Assembly (NCBI RefSeq): GCF_038630985.1 | Contig: NZ_CP152049.1 | Location: 4,917,501-4,981,500 of the forward strand | Source: Paenibacillus sp. FSL H8-0548 | GTDB taxonomy: Bacteria; Bacillota; Bacilli; Paenibacillales; Paenibacillaceae | Direction of reading: 5' to 3' | DNA: 64,000 bases | In this document: positions 27,029-36,811 of the stretch, in pieces | Layout of the letters: every line of letters begins with the position of its first letter | How positions within the stretch are numbered: the first letter of the stretch is position 1 | Made by a program: the position numbers and the translations under genes | Notes under the pieces: generated by a model | What the model was told of the DNA's origin: nothing | Database searches by the model: none | What the model saw: the letters and a program-made list of their open reading frames with translations, nothing else

Positions 27029-28912
27029 TTAATATTCCCTTGTAGCAAGCGCACGCTTAGCTGTCTCTTGGGTGAAAACACCCTCTGAAGTAATGATTTT
27101 CATAGGCAGCTCTTTTCCTGCCATGTAATCCTTCACGGCCTTCATCAGCTGAGGTCCGAGAAGCGGATTGCATTCCACTACAAAATTTAATTTGCCAGTG
27201 CCCAGCGCCTTTAACGCGGCTCTAGTCGCGTCGATCGAGATGATCTTGATGTCTTTCCCCGGCTGCAGTCCGAATTGTTCGATGGCTTCAATGGCTCCGA
27301 GGGCCATATCGTCATTGTGCGCGTACACCACATCGATGTTGCTGCCGTGCTCGGCCAAGGCATCAAGCATGAGCTTCTTCCCATTTTGCTGTGTGAAGTC
27401 ACCTTGCAGGGATTGTATGATTCTATAGTTCTGTTCATTCTGGATAATTTCTTCGAACCCTTGCTTACGTCCCACTGTCGGGTCCGAATCCTTCGTGCCT
27501 TGAAGCTCTACGATATCCACAGGTACAGTGCTGTCATCGATCTCATGGACGAGCCACCTTGCCGAACGCCTTCCTTCCTCCACAAAATCCGAACCGATAT
27601 ACGCTGTCCAGAGGGAGTCATCGCTCACTTTAACCTCTCTATCGGATAAAATGACTGGAATTCCTGCCTGCTTCGCCTCGAGCAGCACCTCGTCCCATCC
27701 TGTTTTCACAACTGGAGAAAATACGATAAAGTCCACTTTTTTCGTGATGAACTTACGAATTAATTCGATCTGTTTGTCTTGCTTCTGGAGCGCGTTCTCG
27801 TAGAGCAGCTCAATGTTCTCTTCTTTCGCGGCATTAATAACGGAATTGGTATGCGCAAGACGCCAACCACCCTCTAAGCCAACCTGAGCAAATCCGATTT
27901 TAATAGGTCTTGCTTCAGTTATTTCTCTTACCGGTTTCGATTCAGGGTCCATCATCTTTCTTACATGATTATCTACATTCTCCCTCGTTATCTGATGGCT
28001 TCTCAAAATAACCTTCTTCGGAATCCCCTTCTCCTTGCTCAAAATATCAACCGCGTAGCGGATCGCTTCTCCGCCGCCGGTAGAACTGGTAAAGGTTCCG
28101 GTTAAGATGCCATTGTCGACTAACTGAAGCCCTCCTTTTTCCCCTACGACACCGTCCACACCTATAATCTTCACATCGGTAATTCCTTGCTTCTGAAGCG
28201 CGATGGACGCGCCTAATGCCATTGCATCGTTATGTGCAAAAATAAGGTCGATATTGGAATTGAACTGGAGTGCCTTCGTTAATTCATCCTCTGATTTATC
28301 ACGCTGCCAGTCTGCGTAGATAGAATTGGTTATCCGAATGTCGTCGCGATCGTTAAGACCTTCACGAAAGCCTTCGCTGCGCTCCTCAACCATCGGCGAT
28401 CCGTGTAGTCCGAGAATTTCAACAATCCGATTTTCTCCCGGCCCTAGCAGCTGCTTCGCATATTCGGCTGCCTTGCTTCCAATGAGCCGATTGTCAGTTC
28501 CAATATATAAGGTGTAATCATAGCCCGTAACACCCCGGCCCAGCACAATGACCGGTATTTTACTATAGATTTCTGTAATGGTAGGGGTAAGAAGAATCGG
28601 ATCATCCAATGAGACGATAAGCAGGTCGATTCCGTAGCCCATTAGTTTATACAGATCCTCTTTCTGCTGTACGCTGTCGTTCCCCCCATCCGTAAAGATG
28701 ACTCTCAAGTTTGGATAGGTGTCAGCACCTCTCTTAATCTCCTCATTCATTAATACGCGCCAAGGCTCATTCAAGTTTGGCTGCGACACGCCGATCAGAA
28801 TTTTCACTTCATCACCGGGTTGGCTCGTATTTGAATTGCTGCAGGAGTATAAGCTGATTAGCCCCAAGAAAGCAGCAATAAAAAATATAACCTTAAATCG
28901 CACTACCCTCAT
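27029..28912 (-). CDS. Lipoprotein with two fused periplasmic sugar-binding domains
   Basis: A 627-residue exported lipoprotein; the signal ends at LYSC (Cys24). Two type 1 (LacI/RbsB-like) binding folds follow in tandem, about 38-310 and 343-615. Each has its own start (ILIGVSQPNLNEPWRVLMN; IKIGFAQVGLEGGWRLAHT) and its own hinge motif (LIFAHNDAMALGAS; VVYAHNDDMALGAIEA). The second copy is close to the YtfQ-like binding protein encoded at 32068-33111. The gene overlaps the response-regulator stop by 4 bases, so it belongs with the kinase and regulator rather than the transporter. By analogy with XylFII-LytS-YesN of Clostridium it probably presents sugar to the kinase. AAAGGAAG precedes ATG 28912. 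Confidence 0.87.
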   Translation of the reverse strand: MRVVRFKVIFFIAAFLGLISLYSCSNSNTSQPGDEVKILIGVSQPNLNEPWRVLMNEEIKRGADTYPNLRVIFTDGGNDSVQQKEDLYKLMGYGIDLLIVSLDDPILLTPTITEIYSKIPVIVLGRGVTGYDYTLYIGTDNRLIGSKAAEYAKQLLGPGENRIVEILGLHGSPMVEERSEGFREGLNDRDDIRITNSIYADWQRDKSEDELTKALQFNSNIDLIFAHNDAMALGASIALQKQGITDVKIIGVDGVVGEKGGLQLVDNGILTGTFTSSTGGGEAIRYAVDILSKEKGIPKKVILRSHQITRENVDNHVRKMMDPESKPVREITEARPIKIGFAQVGLEGGWRLAHTNSVINAAKEENIELLYENALQKQDKQIELIRKFITKKVDFIVFSPVVKTGWDEVLLEAKQAGIPVILSDREVKVSDDSLWTAYIGSDFVEEGRRSARWLVHEIDDSTVPVDIVELQGTKDSDPTVGRKQGFEEIIQNEQNYRIIQSLQGDFTQQNGKKLMLDALAEHGSNIDVVYAHNDDMALGAIEAIEQFGLQPGKDIKIISIDATRAALKALGTGKLNFVVECNPLLGPQLMKAVKDYMAGKELPMKIITSEGVFTQETAKRALATREY

Positions 28913-30114
28913 GACCGGCTTCCTTTCCGATAAGACATTGGAGAAACCCCCGTTATTTTCTTGAAAGCTTTGCTGAAATAATGCTGGCTGTTATAACCCA
29001 CCTTCTCAGCGATCTCATATACCTTATAGCTTGGGTCATTCATGAACAACACCGCTTGCTTGATACGCACCTCAGTCAAATAATCAATGAAGGACGACCC
29101 TATCTCTTTCTTTAGAAGCTTGCTCAAATAGTTAGGACTTACGCGAACTTGATCAGCAACCTCTTGTAGAGAAAGATTGGGCATCGCGTAAGCCTGCTCT
29201 ACAGTCTTCTTTGCTAGCAAAACGACTGGCGACAAACTGCCCTTCATATTAATGTCTTTCACAAGCTCATTATAGATTCGATCAGCGCGAAGATAGTTTT
29301 CTCCTGCCATTCTATCTGTATAGATAACCATTCTTGCTAAAATTTCTTCAAATTTGTTTTGGATGGCCATACACAAATCGATCCACTCACTCTCGTTTTG
29401 GAGCGGAGAGAAAATTACGATATGACCTTTCTCATCATGAAATACGATGTGCGGGACTTTATTACTAAGGATATCCTCAACGATATTCTTAGAAGCAAAA
29501 TCCAACAAATCCTTGGTCCACTCTTTCTTCACCGTACCCACATTTGTGCTCTGCACAACTTTAAATACGCCAATACGAGTTGATTCATTAATCGGGAGCT
29601 GCAAGTAGCTTAAATTCTTATTTACTTCAGCAGGCTCTACTAGGTCCCCTACCCACCGCCGCAAAAAATTATCACGAATCAGAATAGAATTAGTCACCAG
29701 CTGCTTATTCGTGAAGATGCGGTATTCGTCTTTCAGTTTTTTATTCGTCAGCTCTAGCAGCGCATTGTCGATCACTTCTTTTAACTGTACACGATCTACT
29801 GGTTTCAAGATGTAATCAAACACATTAAGCTTCACTGCCTTCTGAGCAAACTTAAATTCATCATACCCGGTAATGACGATGACCAGGCATTTAAATTCTA
29901 TCTGCAACTCCTCTACGAAAGCTAATCCATCCATAAAAGGCATATTGATATCAACAAATACGAGGTCGGGTCTTGTCGCCCTTGCAAGTTCCAGCGCTTC
30001 GATCCCGTCCTCCGCCTCCCCGACAATTTGAATGCCTAGTTCCTCCCATGGAAGCACTTTCATTAATCCGCGGCGAATTCTAGGCTCATCATCAGCTATT
30101 AGCAGTTTCCACAT
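28909..30114 (-). CDS. YesN-type response regulator (REC + AraC HTH)
   Basis: A 401-residue regulator. The receiver domain (1-120) has Asp55 in LVFVDINMPFMDG and Lys in YILKPVDRVQL. A middle linker domain (about 130-290) follows, then paired AraC helix-turn-helix motifs (LSLQEVADQVRVSPNYLSKL; KVYEIAEKVGYNSQHYFSKA) with the ending SPMSYRK. It is encoded 47 bp after its kinase and coupled to the fused binding lipoprotein. It is the best candidate to bind the shared motif found upstream of the transporter operon and the giant hydrolase. AAGGAGAG lies 6 bases before ATG 30114. Confidence 0.9.
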   Translation of the reverse strand: MWKLLIADDEPRIRRGLMKVLPWEELGIQIVGEAEDGIEALELARATRPDLVFVDINMPFMDGLAFVEELQIEFKCLVIVITGYDEFKFAQKAVKLNVFDYILKPVDRVQLKEVIDNALLELTNKKLKDEYRIFTNKQLVTNSILIRDNFLRRWVGDLVEPAEVNKNLSYLQLPINESTRIGVFKVVQSTNVGTVKKEWTKDLLDFASKNIVEDILSNKVPHIVFHDEKGHIVIFSPLQNESEWIDLCMAIQNKFEEILARMVIYTDRMAGENYLRADRIYNELVKDINMKGSLSPVVLLAKKTVEQAYAMPNLSLQEVADQVRVSPNYLSKLLKKEIGSSFIDYLTEVRIKQAVLFMNDPSYKVYEIAEKVGYNSQHYFSKAFKKITGVSPMSYRKGSRS

Positions 30115-30161
30115 AACGATCTCTCCTTTGATGATAAAGTTCTAGCTTCCAATTCATCCAG

Positions 30162-31955
30162 CTATAGCGGTAAGAAAACATCCACTCGGGTGCCTTCCTC
30201 ATATACGCTATGAACTTGGATCCCATAGGACACCCCATAGGTTAAGCGAATCCGTTCATTTACATTGAACAAGCCAAAGCCGTCCTTATGCTCAGGATCT
30301 CCGACATTTTTCAGCCCCTGCTCAATGATTTCAAGCTGCTCCGGCTTCACGCCTATCCCATTATCGATAACGGACAACACGAGCTTAAAGTCCCTTATCT
30401 CTGTCTCGATTTGAATATGACCCTTCCCTTTCTTCATCTTAATACCGTGATAGATTGCGTTCTCTACCAATGGCTGAAGGATCAGTTTCAATACTTGGCT
30501 GTTCTTCAATTGGCTGGAGATATCATTAATTTGATAGCTAAGCTTGCCTTCATAGCGCATCATTTGAATAATCAAATAGCTCTCCACATGCTTAAATTCA
30601 TTTTCAAGAGAAATTACTTCATTACCTCTGCTTAGCCCTATCCGGAATAAATTCGTAAGCGCGATTACAATCTCAACTATATCGTCAGCTTCACGATCTT
30701 GCGCCATCCATTGGATCGTGTCTAGCGTGTTATATAGAAAATGCGGCTTAATCTGTTCTTGAAGCACCTTCAACTCAGCTTCCCGTTTCCCTTTTTGTTC
30801 GGAGTAGACCATATGGAGCAGCTGTTCAATCTCTTGAACCATTTTGTTGAAGCTGTCGCCTAATTGACCGATCTCATCCTTCGAGCGGCCTTCGAATCGA
30901 AGATGCAATTCTCCCTCCTCTACTCTATGCATAATTCTGCGCAGCTTGCGAACAGGATTAATAATAGAATTCGTGAAGAACCAAGATACGAGGATGGCAA
31001 GAAATAGAGTGAAGAGTACGATAATAACGGTGTAAAATTGCCATTTGATCACAAAGGATTTTGATTCATCGAATGGAAACACACCGACAATTTTCCAATT
31101 AATATGTTCGAATTGATCCTGCATGATTTGAAAGGATCGATTGTTTATCATTTTCTCAAAATTCGTGTAACCGCTTTCTAACCATTCACTATTAATTCGA
31201 TAAACGATAGGATTAACCGGCGAATATACAATGCCGCCATTTTCATCGGTAATATAGACGAACCCACTTTTTCCCAGTGACACTTGTTCAATCGTAGTTT
31301 GTATAATGCTTAGCTCCATATCGAGCAGGATAACACCCAATACCTGGTTTGTATTAGGAACCTTGAATGCCTTAACGAACGAGAGCACTTGATCAGCGCT
31401 GTAATTGTATTCAGCTTTTATATTTCTTCCTATTGGCTTGCTTATGAGCAAAACCTCATCCGGGTTGTTAACGGCCTGCTTGTACCAGGATTCAGAGGCT
31501 AATGGATCACGAATCATTCGGTCCAGCTTATTGCTAACATATTGGTCACCCTTATTAACCATTAAGATACCGGCAATTTCGGGATGTCTGTTCTCATACA
31601 TTTCGATCACTTTCTCTACCTCTGCCCAAAGCTTTGAAGCTTCTAAATCGTCAGCCATCTCTTCAGAAGCTTCTGCAAAGAAGGTCATGACCTTATCGTC
31701 ATTTGCTAGATATGCGAGTATGTTTTCCATTTCCTCGAAATAATGCGAGAGATTATTTTTAACTTGGCCCATCATCTGGATCGTATGCTCATTCGTTGTA
31801 TCTTCTATGGATCGTTTATAAACAGCAGTCCCTACTGTGCTCAATGTGACAATCGATATTAAGATGATAATGACAAAATAAATGAGAAGCTTGAACCTGA
31901 TGCTTCGATTTTGAAACCGTTGTATGAATTCCAAATTCCTAATACTCGCTATCAC
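30162..31955 (-). CDS. YesM-type sensor histidine kinase
   Basis: A 597-residue kinase. It has a membrane helix at about 22-44, a double-Cache-like sensor (about 45-300, with SGFVYITDENGGIVYSP), a second helix (307-328), HAMP (330-385), phospho-His405 in QEQIKPHFLYNTLDTIQW, and a HATPase with LVLSVIDNGIGVKPEQLE. The likely start is GTG 31955 after AGGTGAG; an ATG at 31957 is out of frame and stops at once. It follows the binding-protein gene by 112 bp that contain a strong hairpin, so it is expected to be expressed below the binding protein. Confidence 0.88.
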   Translation of the reverse strand: MIASIRNLEFIQRFQNRSIRFKLLIYFVIIILISIVTLSTVGTAVYKRSIEDTTNEHTIQMMGQVKNNLSHYFEEMENILAYLANDDKVMTFFAEASEEMADDLEASKLWAEVEKVIEMYENRHPEIAGILMVNKGDQYVSNKLDRMIRDPLASESWYKQAVNNPDEVLLISKPIGRNIKAEYNYSADQVLSFVKAFKVPNTNQVLGVILLDMELSIIQTTIEQVSLGKSGFVYITDENGGIVYSPVNPIVYRINSEWLESGYTNFEKMINNRSFQIMQDQFEHINWKIVGVFPFDESKSFVIKWQFYTVIIVLFTLFLAILVSWFFTNSIINPVRKLRRIMHRVEEGELHLRFEGRSKDEIGQLGDSFNKMVQEIEQLLHMVYSEQKGKREAELKVLQEQIKPHFLYNTLDTIQWMAQDREADDIVEIVIALTNLFRIGLSRGNEVISLENEFKHVESYLIIQMMRYEGKLSYQINDISSQLKNSQVLKLILQPLVENAIYHGIKMKKGKGHIQIETEIRDFKLVLSVIDNGIGVKPEQLEIIEQGLKNVGDPEHKDGFGLFNVNERIRLTYGVSYGIQVHSVYEEGTRVDVFLPL

Positions 31956-32020
31956 ATTCTCACCTATTTCCTATTCTCTTTTCTTTCAGTATACAGCCAC
32001 ATTTTCACTCTGAAAATAAC

Positions 32021-32054
32021 AAATTGCAAAGGGGCAAATGCCCCTTTGCAATTT
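32021..32054 (-). terminator. Intercistronic hairpin/partial terminator after ytfQ-like gene
   Basis: AAATTGCAAAGGGGCA and its complement form a perfect 16-bp stem with a 2-base tip, followed on the minus strand by GTTATTTTC. The weak T-run suggests partial termination before the kinase gene. Confidence 0.75.
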
Positions 32055-32067
32055 GAAAGCTCTCAGA

Positions 32068-33111
32068 TTAATACGTACGGTTTGGCAATGCGTCGATTGC
32101 TTTTTGACCGAAGAATACATCCTCATCTGATTTAATCCATTTTTCCAAAGTTTTTCCTTCTTTGTAATCAAGGATAGCTTGTCTCAATTGTGGTCCAAGC
32201 GCTGGGTTACATTCAACCGTTACATTCAATTTGCCGTCGCGGATTGCTTCAAAAGCAGGTTTGATTCCGTCTACCGATACGATGAAGATGTCGGTACCTG
32301 GTTTCAAGCCATACTCTTCGATAGCTTGGATTGCGCCAAGAGCCATATCGTCATTGTGAGCGTAAACCGCTTGAATGTTTTTGCCGTCGGATTTCAAGAA
32401 TGCTTCCATAACTTCTTTACCTTTTGCACGTGTGAAGTCACCGGATTGCGATTTGATGATTTTGTAGTTAGGGTTTGTGTCAACGATTTCTTGGAAACCT
32501 TGTTGACGGTCGTTAGCAGCACTCGCGCCAACTGTACCTTGAAGCTCAACGATGTTTACTTGCTTGTCAGCACCAAGAAGTTCCATCATTGTTTTTGCAG
32601 CGTTTTGACCTTCAAGAATGAAGTCAGAACCAATGAATGAAGTGTAAAGGGACTCATCGCTTACTTTTACAGTACGATCAAGCAAGAAAACTGGGATGTT
32701 AGCTGCTTTTGCTTCTTCCAATACGGTTTCCCAACCAGTTTCTACGACTGGAGCAAGTCCGATTGCATCTACTTTTTGGGAGATGAATGTACGGATTGCT
32801 TTAATTTGGTTTTCTTGTTTTTGTTGAGCGTCAGAGAATTTCAGTTCGAATTGCGCATCGTTGCCGAAAGTATCTTTAATCGATTGTGTTTCAGCATCAC
32901 GCCAGCCGCTCTCAGCACCGATTTGCGAGAAGCCGAGTACAATTTTCTTGTCTGATGCAGGCTCATTTGCAGGAGCTGTGTTCTCCGTACCAGTATTAGC
33001 TGGTGCCTTTCCTGTATTGTTGTTAGCTGCATTGCCGCCGCATGCTGAAAGCAAGAGACCTACTGCTAAAACGGTTGTCAATACAAAAGAACTTTTTTTG
33101 AAATTAAACAT
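32068..33111 (-). CDS. YtfQ-like sugar-binding lipoprotein
   Basis: A 347-residue lipoprotein with lipobox LLSAC (Cys24), an Asn/Thr/Pro-rich linker to about residue 52, and a LacI-type binding fold: VLGFSQIGAESGWRDAETQS at the start, APVVETGWETVLEEA, and VYAHNDDMALGAIQAIEEYG. It closely resembles YtfQ, the galactofuranose-binding protein of E. coli; homologues elsewhere serve L-arabinose. With GH43 enzymes encoded next door, an arabinofuranose-type ligand is plausible but unproven. GGGAGG precedes ATG 33111. A 145-bp gap with a candidate operator separates it from the permease gene, so it may have its own promoter. Confidence 0.9.
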   Translation of the reverse strand: MFNFKKSSFVLTTVLAVGLLLSACGGNAANNNTGKAPANTGTENTAPANEPASDKKIVLGFSQIGAESGWRDAETQSIKDTFGNDAQFELKFSDAQQKQENQIKAIRTFISQKVDAIGLAPVVETGWETVLEEAKAANIPVFLLDRTVKVSDESLYTSFIGSDFILEGQNAAKTMMELLGADKQVNIVELQGTVGASAANDRQQGFQEIVDTNPNYKIIKSQSGDFTRAKGKEVMEAFLKSDGKNIQAVYAHNDDMALGAIQAIEEYGLKPGTDIFIVSVDGIKPAFEAIRDGKLNVTVECNPALGPQLRQAILDYKEGKTLEKWIKSDEDVFFGQKAIDALPNRTY

Positions 33112-33208
33112 GTTCTTTGTTCCTCCCTTTATACTATGTGTTTTGTTTACATTATTAATATAAATTGTTTCAAGAAGATTGTATTTAGAAAATAACGTTA
33201 TAATTTGC

Positions 33209-33238
33209 TATATTCAGCACTTATTAACATATTCGGCT
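33209..33238 (-). promoter_or_regulatory. Candidate operator upstream of the ytfQ-like gene
   Basis: TATATTCAGC (33209) and CATATTCGGC (33228) are direct repeats 19 bp apart. The second, within TTATTAACATATTCGGCT, resembles the motif shared at 36903 and 46891. The spacing suits an AraC-type regulator. Confidence 0.35.
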
Positions 33239-33256
33239 GTGAATCTATCACAGCGT

Positions 33257-34300
33257 TTAAACGGATGCAGGAGTGTGCTGATCCCTTCCGCCAGTATTAG
33301 CCGGCAGCTCTGGAGCATGACTGATAACACGGCGTTTTTGTCTGCGGATAACGATAACTCTCTGCAAGAGAATGAACAGGAACAACAGGAATCCAACCAC
33401 AATTTTTGTCCACCATGAGCTGAGCGTTCCTTGATACATGACGATGGTTTGAATAATACCCGAACAAATAACGCCCAGTAGAGGTCCAACCAGGTAGCCG
33501 AAGCCGCCTGTTAGTAGAATACCGCCGATTACACAAGCAGCAATTGCGTCCATCTCCATCCCCATCAAATGAAGATTGTAGCCGGACAGCATGTAGAACG
33601 TAAAGACGATACCGCCAAGCGCTGAACAAAATCCGCTAATCGTGTATACCAATATCGTAATACGCGGTACAGGAAGACCCATGAGTACAGACGAACGTTC
33701 ACTGCCGCCAATTGCGAATACCGCTCGACCGAACTCCGTATATTTGGCAACATAGACGGCGAGGACGACGACGGCCAATGCGATGATAACACTAACCGAA
33801 ATAAAATTTGATCCTACTAGATTAATTTTAAACTTCGAGATAGCCGTGTACGTCGAGTTTTCGATTGCGATACTTTGTGTCGTAATGAAATAACTTGCGC
33901 CCCGTGCCAGGAACATCCCGGCCAACGTTACAATCCACGGATGCAGATCAAAGCGTTGAATCAAATAGCCTTGTCCTGCGCCAAACAGGATACCCATGAT
34001 TAAGCAAAGAGCCATTACAACATAGGGGTTCATGCCCTGCTGAAGCAGTGCAGCCGACATGACACTGACAAAGGCCACGACGGAGGCAACCGACAAATCA
34101 ATTCCGCCTGTAATAATAACGAATGCAAGACCGGTAGCTACGATAATGAGATAAGCATTGTCGATAAATAGATTGAAAAATACTTGCCAAGAGAAGAAGC
34201 CTGTATAAAGTACAGAACCGGCTCCGTATAACAAAATGATAAGAAGCAGCGTCGAAAGAATGATAATGTTGTTCTGGTTAATTCGGAAGTTCAGCTTCAT
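33257..34300 (-). CDS. yjfF: YjfF-like sugar ABC transporter permease
   Basis: A 347-residue CUT2-type permease with 8-10 hydrophobic helices. IITGGIDLSVASVVAFVSVM near residue 65 and GRAVFAIGGSERSSVLMGLP near 205 are the family signatures. It ends in a basic tail, QRVIVIRRQKRR. It pairs with the YtfT-like subunit, whose gene it overlaps by 4 bases. YtfT-YjfF heterodimers import furanose sugars. A GGCGGTGA site precedes ATG 34300. The symbol is given by similarity to the E. coli system. Confidence 0.88.
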   Translation of the reverse strand: MKLNFRINQNNIIILSTLLLIILLYGAGSVLYTGFFSWQVFFNLFIDNAYLIIVATGLAFVIITGGIDLSVASVVAFVSVMSAALLQQGMNPYVVMALCLIMGILFGAGQGYLIQRFDLHPWIVTLAGMFLARGASYFITTQSIAIENSTYTAISKFKINLVGSNFISVSVIIALAVVVLAVYVAKYTEFGRAVFAIGGSERSSVLMGLPVPRITILVYTISGFCSALGGIVFTFYMLSGYNLHLMGMEMDAIAACVIGGILLTGGFGYLVGPLLGVICSGIIQTIVMYQGTLSSWWTKIVVGFLLFLFILLQRVIVIRRQKRRVISHAPELPANTGGRDQHTPASV

Positions 34301-35307
34301 CCGATCACCGCCTTTTTATTCTTCTGTTGGAACATCTGTCTGAAACGATCGGATTGCATCAAGCTTACGATGATGACTACAATCGCTTTGACAACCATAA
34401 TTCGCTCAGGCGGTACGCCCATCGAATAGATCGTCGTTGTCAGCGATTGAATGAACAACGCGCCGATTACCGTACCTGCTAGGAAGAAGCGTCCCCCGCG
34501 CATCGAAGTTCCGCCAATTACAACAGCCAATATCGCATCCAGCTCAATCCACAAACCAGCGTTATTAGCGTCTGCGCTGCTGATGTTCGAGCTCACGAGC
34601 AGTCCCGCAATCGCAGCGCATAAACCGCACACGATGTATACAAACAAGTAAATTTTCCGTGGTTCAACCCCTGCGTATTCACTGGAAACTTTGTTGGTAC
34701 CTGTTGCTTCCAGGAACAAGCCAAGTGCTGTACGTTTCTTTAAATAAAGAACAAGAAGGAAAACGAATGCCGCAATAAAGATTGAGAATGGCAGTCCCAG
34801 AAAAAAACCTTTACCGATAAATCCGTAAGCCTGGCTATCCGTCGTCAATACTTTACCTTCTGTAATAAGCTGGGCTATACCGCGTCCAACGGTCATTAAG
34901 ATTAACGTCCCTACCATTGGCTGAATGCCTAAGTAAGCAATAAGCACGCCATTCCATAATCCGCATAGCACACCGGCAAGCAGGGCAGCGCCTATCGCGA
35001 TCCATAGCGGCACAACGCCAATCAAGGAAATAGCGACCGCTCCTGCAATAGCTAGAACGGAGCCTACAGAAATATCGATTCCTTCCTTCGCAATAACGAG
35101 CGTCATACCGATAGCGATAACCATAATAGGCGCAGCGCGGTTCAATATATCGATCAGGCTGCCGAATAAATGACCGTCTTTGATTTCAACATTGAAAAAA
35201 CCTGGAACAAAAAACAAATTAAACAATAGGATAGCGGCTAAAGCTGTAATCGGCCATATTATTTTTGTATGCATGACATTAGCTGCCAGTTTGCGAATAT
35301 TGCTCAT
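34297..35307 (-). CDS. ytfT: YtfT-like sugar ABC transporter permease
   Basis: A 336-residue CUT2 permease with 8-10 membrane helices. IAKEGIDISVGSVLAIAGAV near residue 80 and LFLEATGTNKVSSEYAGVEP near 195 are recognisable, as is the loop IGGTSMRGGRFFLAG. The start is ATG 35307, 9 bases after AAGGAGG. The gene begins 29 bases inside the ATPase gene and overlaps the next permease by 4 bases, so all three are coupled. Confidence 0.88.
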   Translation of the reverse strand: MSNIRKLAANVMHTKIIWPITALAAILLFNLFFVPGFFNVEIKDGHLFGSLIDILNRAAPIMVIAIGMTLVIAKEGIDISVGSVLAIAGAVAISLIGVVPLWIAIGAALLAGVLCGLWNGVLIAYLGIQPMVGTLILMTVGRGIAQLITEGKVLTTDSQAYGFIGKGFFLGLPFSIFIAAFVFLLVLYLKKRTALGLFLEATGTNKVSSEYAGVEPRKIYLFVYIVCGLCAAIAGLLVSSNISSADANNAGLWIELDAILAVVIGGTSMRGGRFFLAGTVIGALFIQSLTTTIYSMGVPPERIMVVKAIVVIIVSLMQSDRFRQMFQQKNKKAVIG

Positions 35308-36811
35308 CTGTTCCGCCTCCTTCTGCAATCATTTTCATAATGCTTGTTTCATTCATGTCATCGCCGCTGATCTCCCCAACCTGCATGCGATCACGCAGGA
35401 CAACAATCCGATCCGCGCACTCAATTATTTCCTGGAGCTCAGAAGAGATAATGAGAATCGAAAGTCCCGACTTCGCCAAGTCCAATATCAGTCTGCGAAT
35501 CTCACCTTTTGAACCCACATCAATACCGCGTGTCGGCTCATCTAAGATTAGCAATTTAGGCTCAGTTGCCAGCCACCGGGCTAGAATGACCTTCTGTTGA
35601 TTACCGCCGCTCAAGTTATCAATTCGCTGTTCCATACTCGGTGTTTTGATACGCAGCAGGTCGATAAATTTTTGTGCAATTTCCTGTTGCTTCTTAAGAG
35701 GAATATAGTTGAAAATACCTTTTTTCGCTTGTAGCGCGAGTATAATGTTCTCACGTATCGTTAACTCGCCAACAATACCGGAAATTTTACGATCCTCTGG
35801 ACAGAAGCCAATCCCTTTCCGAATCGCTTTCTTCGGACTCATCGATTGGAATTGCTCAGATCCCATCGTCATAACACCGCTATCTGATTGATCAATACCA
35901 AAGATCAGATTAGCAAATTCAGAGCGGCCTGAGCCGAGTAGACCAGCTAGTCCGACGATTTCGCCTTTCTTTACTTCCAAGCTTACAGGATTAATCGAAC
36001 CTGCTCTCGTAAGGGATTTCGCCGACATCACAACTTCTGACGTGTAGCTCGACTCTGTCTTGCGATGCTCGTCCTCTTCTTTCCATTCACGGCCAATCAT
36101 ATGGGTTACAAGACTGCTCTTGGACAGCTTGCTTGTCTCATACTCGCCAACTAATGAGCCGTTCCGCAAGATCGTAATGCGATCGGATATATCATAAACT
36201 TGGTCAAGGAAGTGAGTGACAAATACGATTCCCATACCTTCGTCACGAAGCTTGCGCATAACCGTAAACAACTGCTGCACCTCTTGAGTATCAAGACTCG
36301 ATGTCGGTTCATCCAATATAAGAACACCGCTGGACATATCCACCGCTCTCGCAATCGCAACCATTTGTTGAATCGCTACTGAATAATCGGCTAGAGATTT
36401 TTTTACGTCTAAGTTTAGATTCAACCGCTTCAGCAATTGCTCACTATCAGCGTGCATTTTCTTCCAGTCAATTGATCCTCTGCGCTTTGGCACGCGGCCG
36501 ATATACAAATTCTCTGCTACCGATAGATTCGTACATAAGTTAATCTCCTGGTAAACGGTACTGATCCCAAGGCTTTGAGCCTCCAGCGGAGACCTAGCTG
36601 TAATTACTCTCCCGTTCAACTGCACCTTGCCTTTATCCATCGGGTGAACACCGGTTAATACTTTTATCAAGGTCGATTTGCCCGCGCCGTTCTCTCCCAT
36701 TAATGCGTGGACCTCGCCTTTTCGCAGGGTGAAGTTCACGTCGCTAAGCGCCTTCACACCAGGGAAAGTTTTGCTTACCTCTTCCATCGTTAGTAATACT
36801 TTTCCGCTCAT
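35279..36811 (-). CDS. ytfR: YtfR-like sugar ABC transporter ATPase (two nucleotide-binding domains)
   Basis: A 510-residue duplicated ATPase of the RbsA/MglA/YtfR class. The first domain has Walker A GENGAGKSTLIKVL near residue 40 and Walker B VLILDEPTSSLD. The second has the altered P-loop AGLLGSGRSEFANL near 290, signature LSGGNQQKVILARWL near 405, and LLILDEPTRGID. It drives uptake through the YtfT/YjfF-like permeases. AAGGAAGGAG precedes ATG 36811. It is the first gene of a seven-gene block; an 18-bp motif lies about 92 bp upstream. Confidence 0.92.
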   Translation of the reverse strand: MSGKVLLTMEEVSKTFPGVKALSDVNFTLRKGEVHALMGENGAGKSTLIKVLTGVHPMDKGKVQLNGRVITARSPLEAQSLGISTVYQEINLCTNLSVAENLYIGRVPKRRGSIDWKKMHADSEQLLKRLNLNLDVKKSLADYSVAIQQMVAIARAVDMSSGVLILDEPTSSLDTQEVQQLFTVMRKLRDEGMGIVFVTHFLDQVYDISDRITILRNGSLVGEYETSKLSKSSLVTHMIGREWKEEDEHRKTESSYTSEVVMSAKSLTRAGSINPVSLEVKKGEIVGLAGLLGSGRSEFANLIFGIDQSDSGVMTMGSEQFQSMSPKKAIRKGIGFCPEDRKISGIVGELTIRENIILALQAKKGIFNYIPLKKQQEIAQKFIDLLRIKTPSMEQRIDNLSGGNQQKVILARWLATEPKLLILDEPTRGIDVGSKGEIRRLILDLAKSGLSILIISSELQEIIECADRIVVLRDRMQVGEISGDDMNETSIMKMIAEGGGTDEQYSQTGS

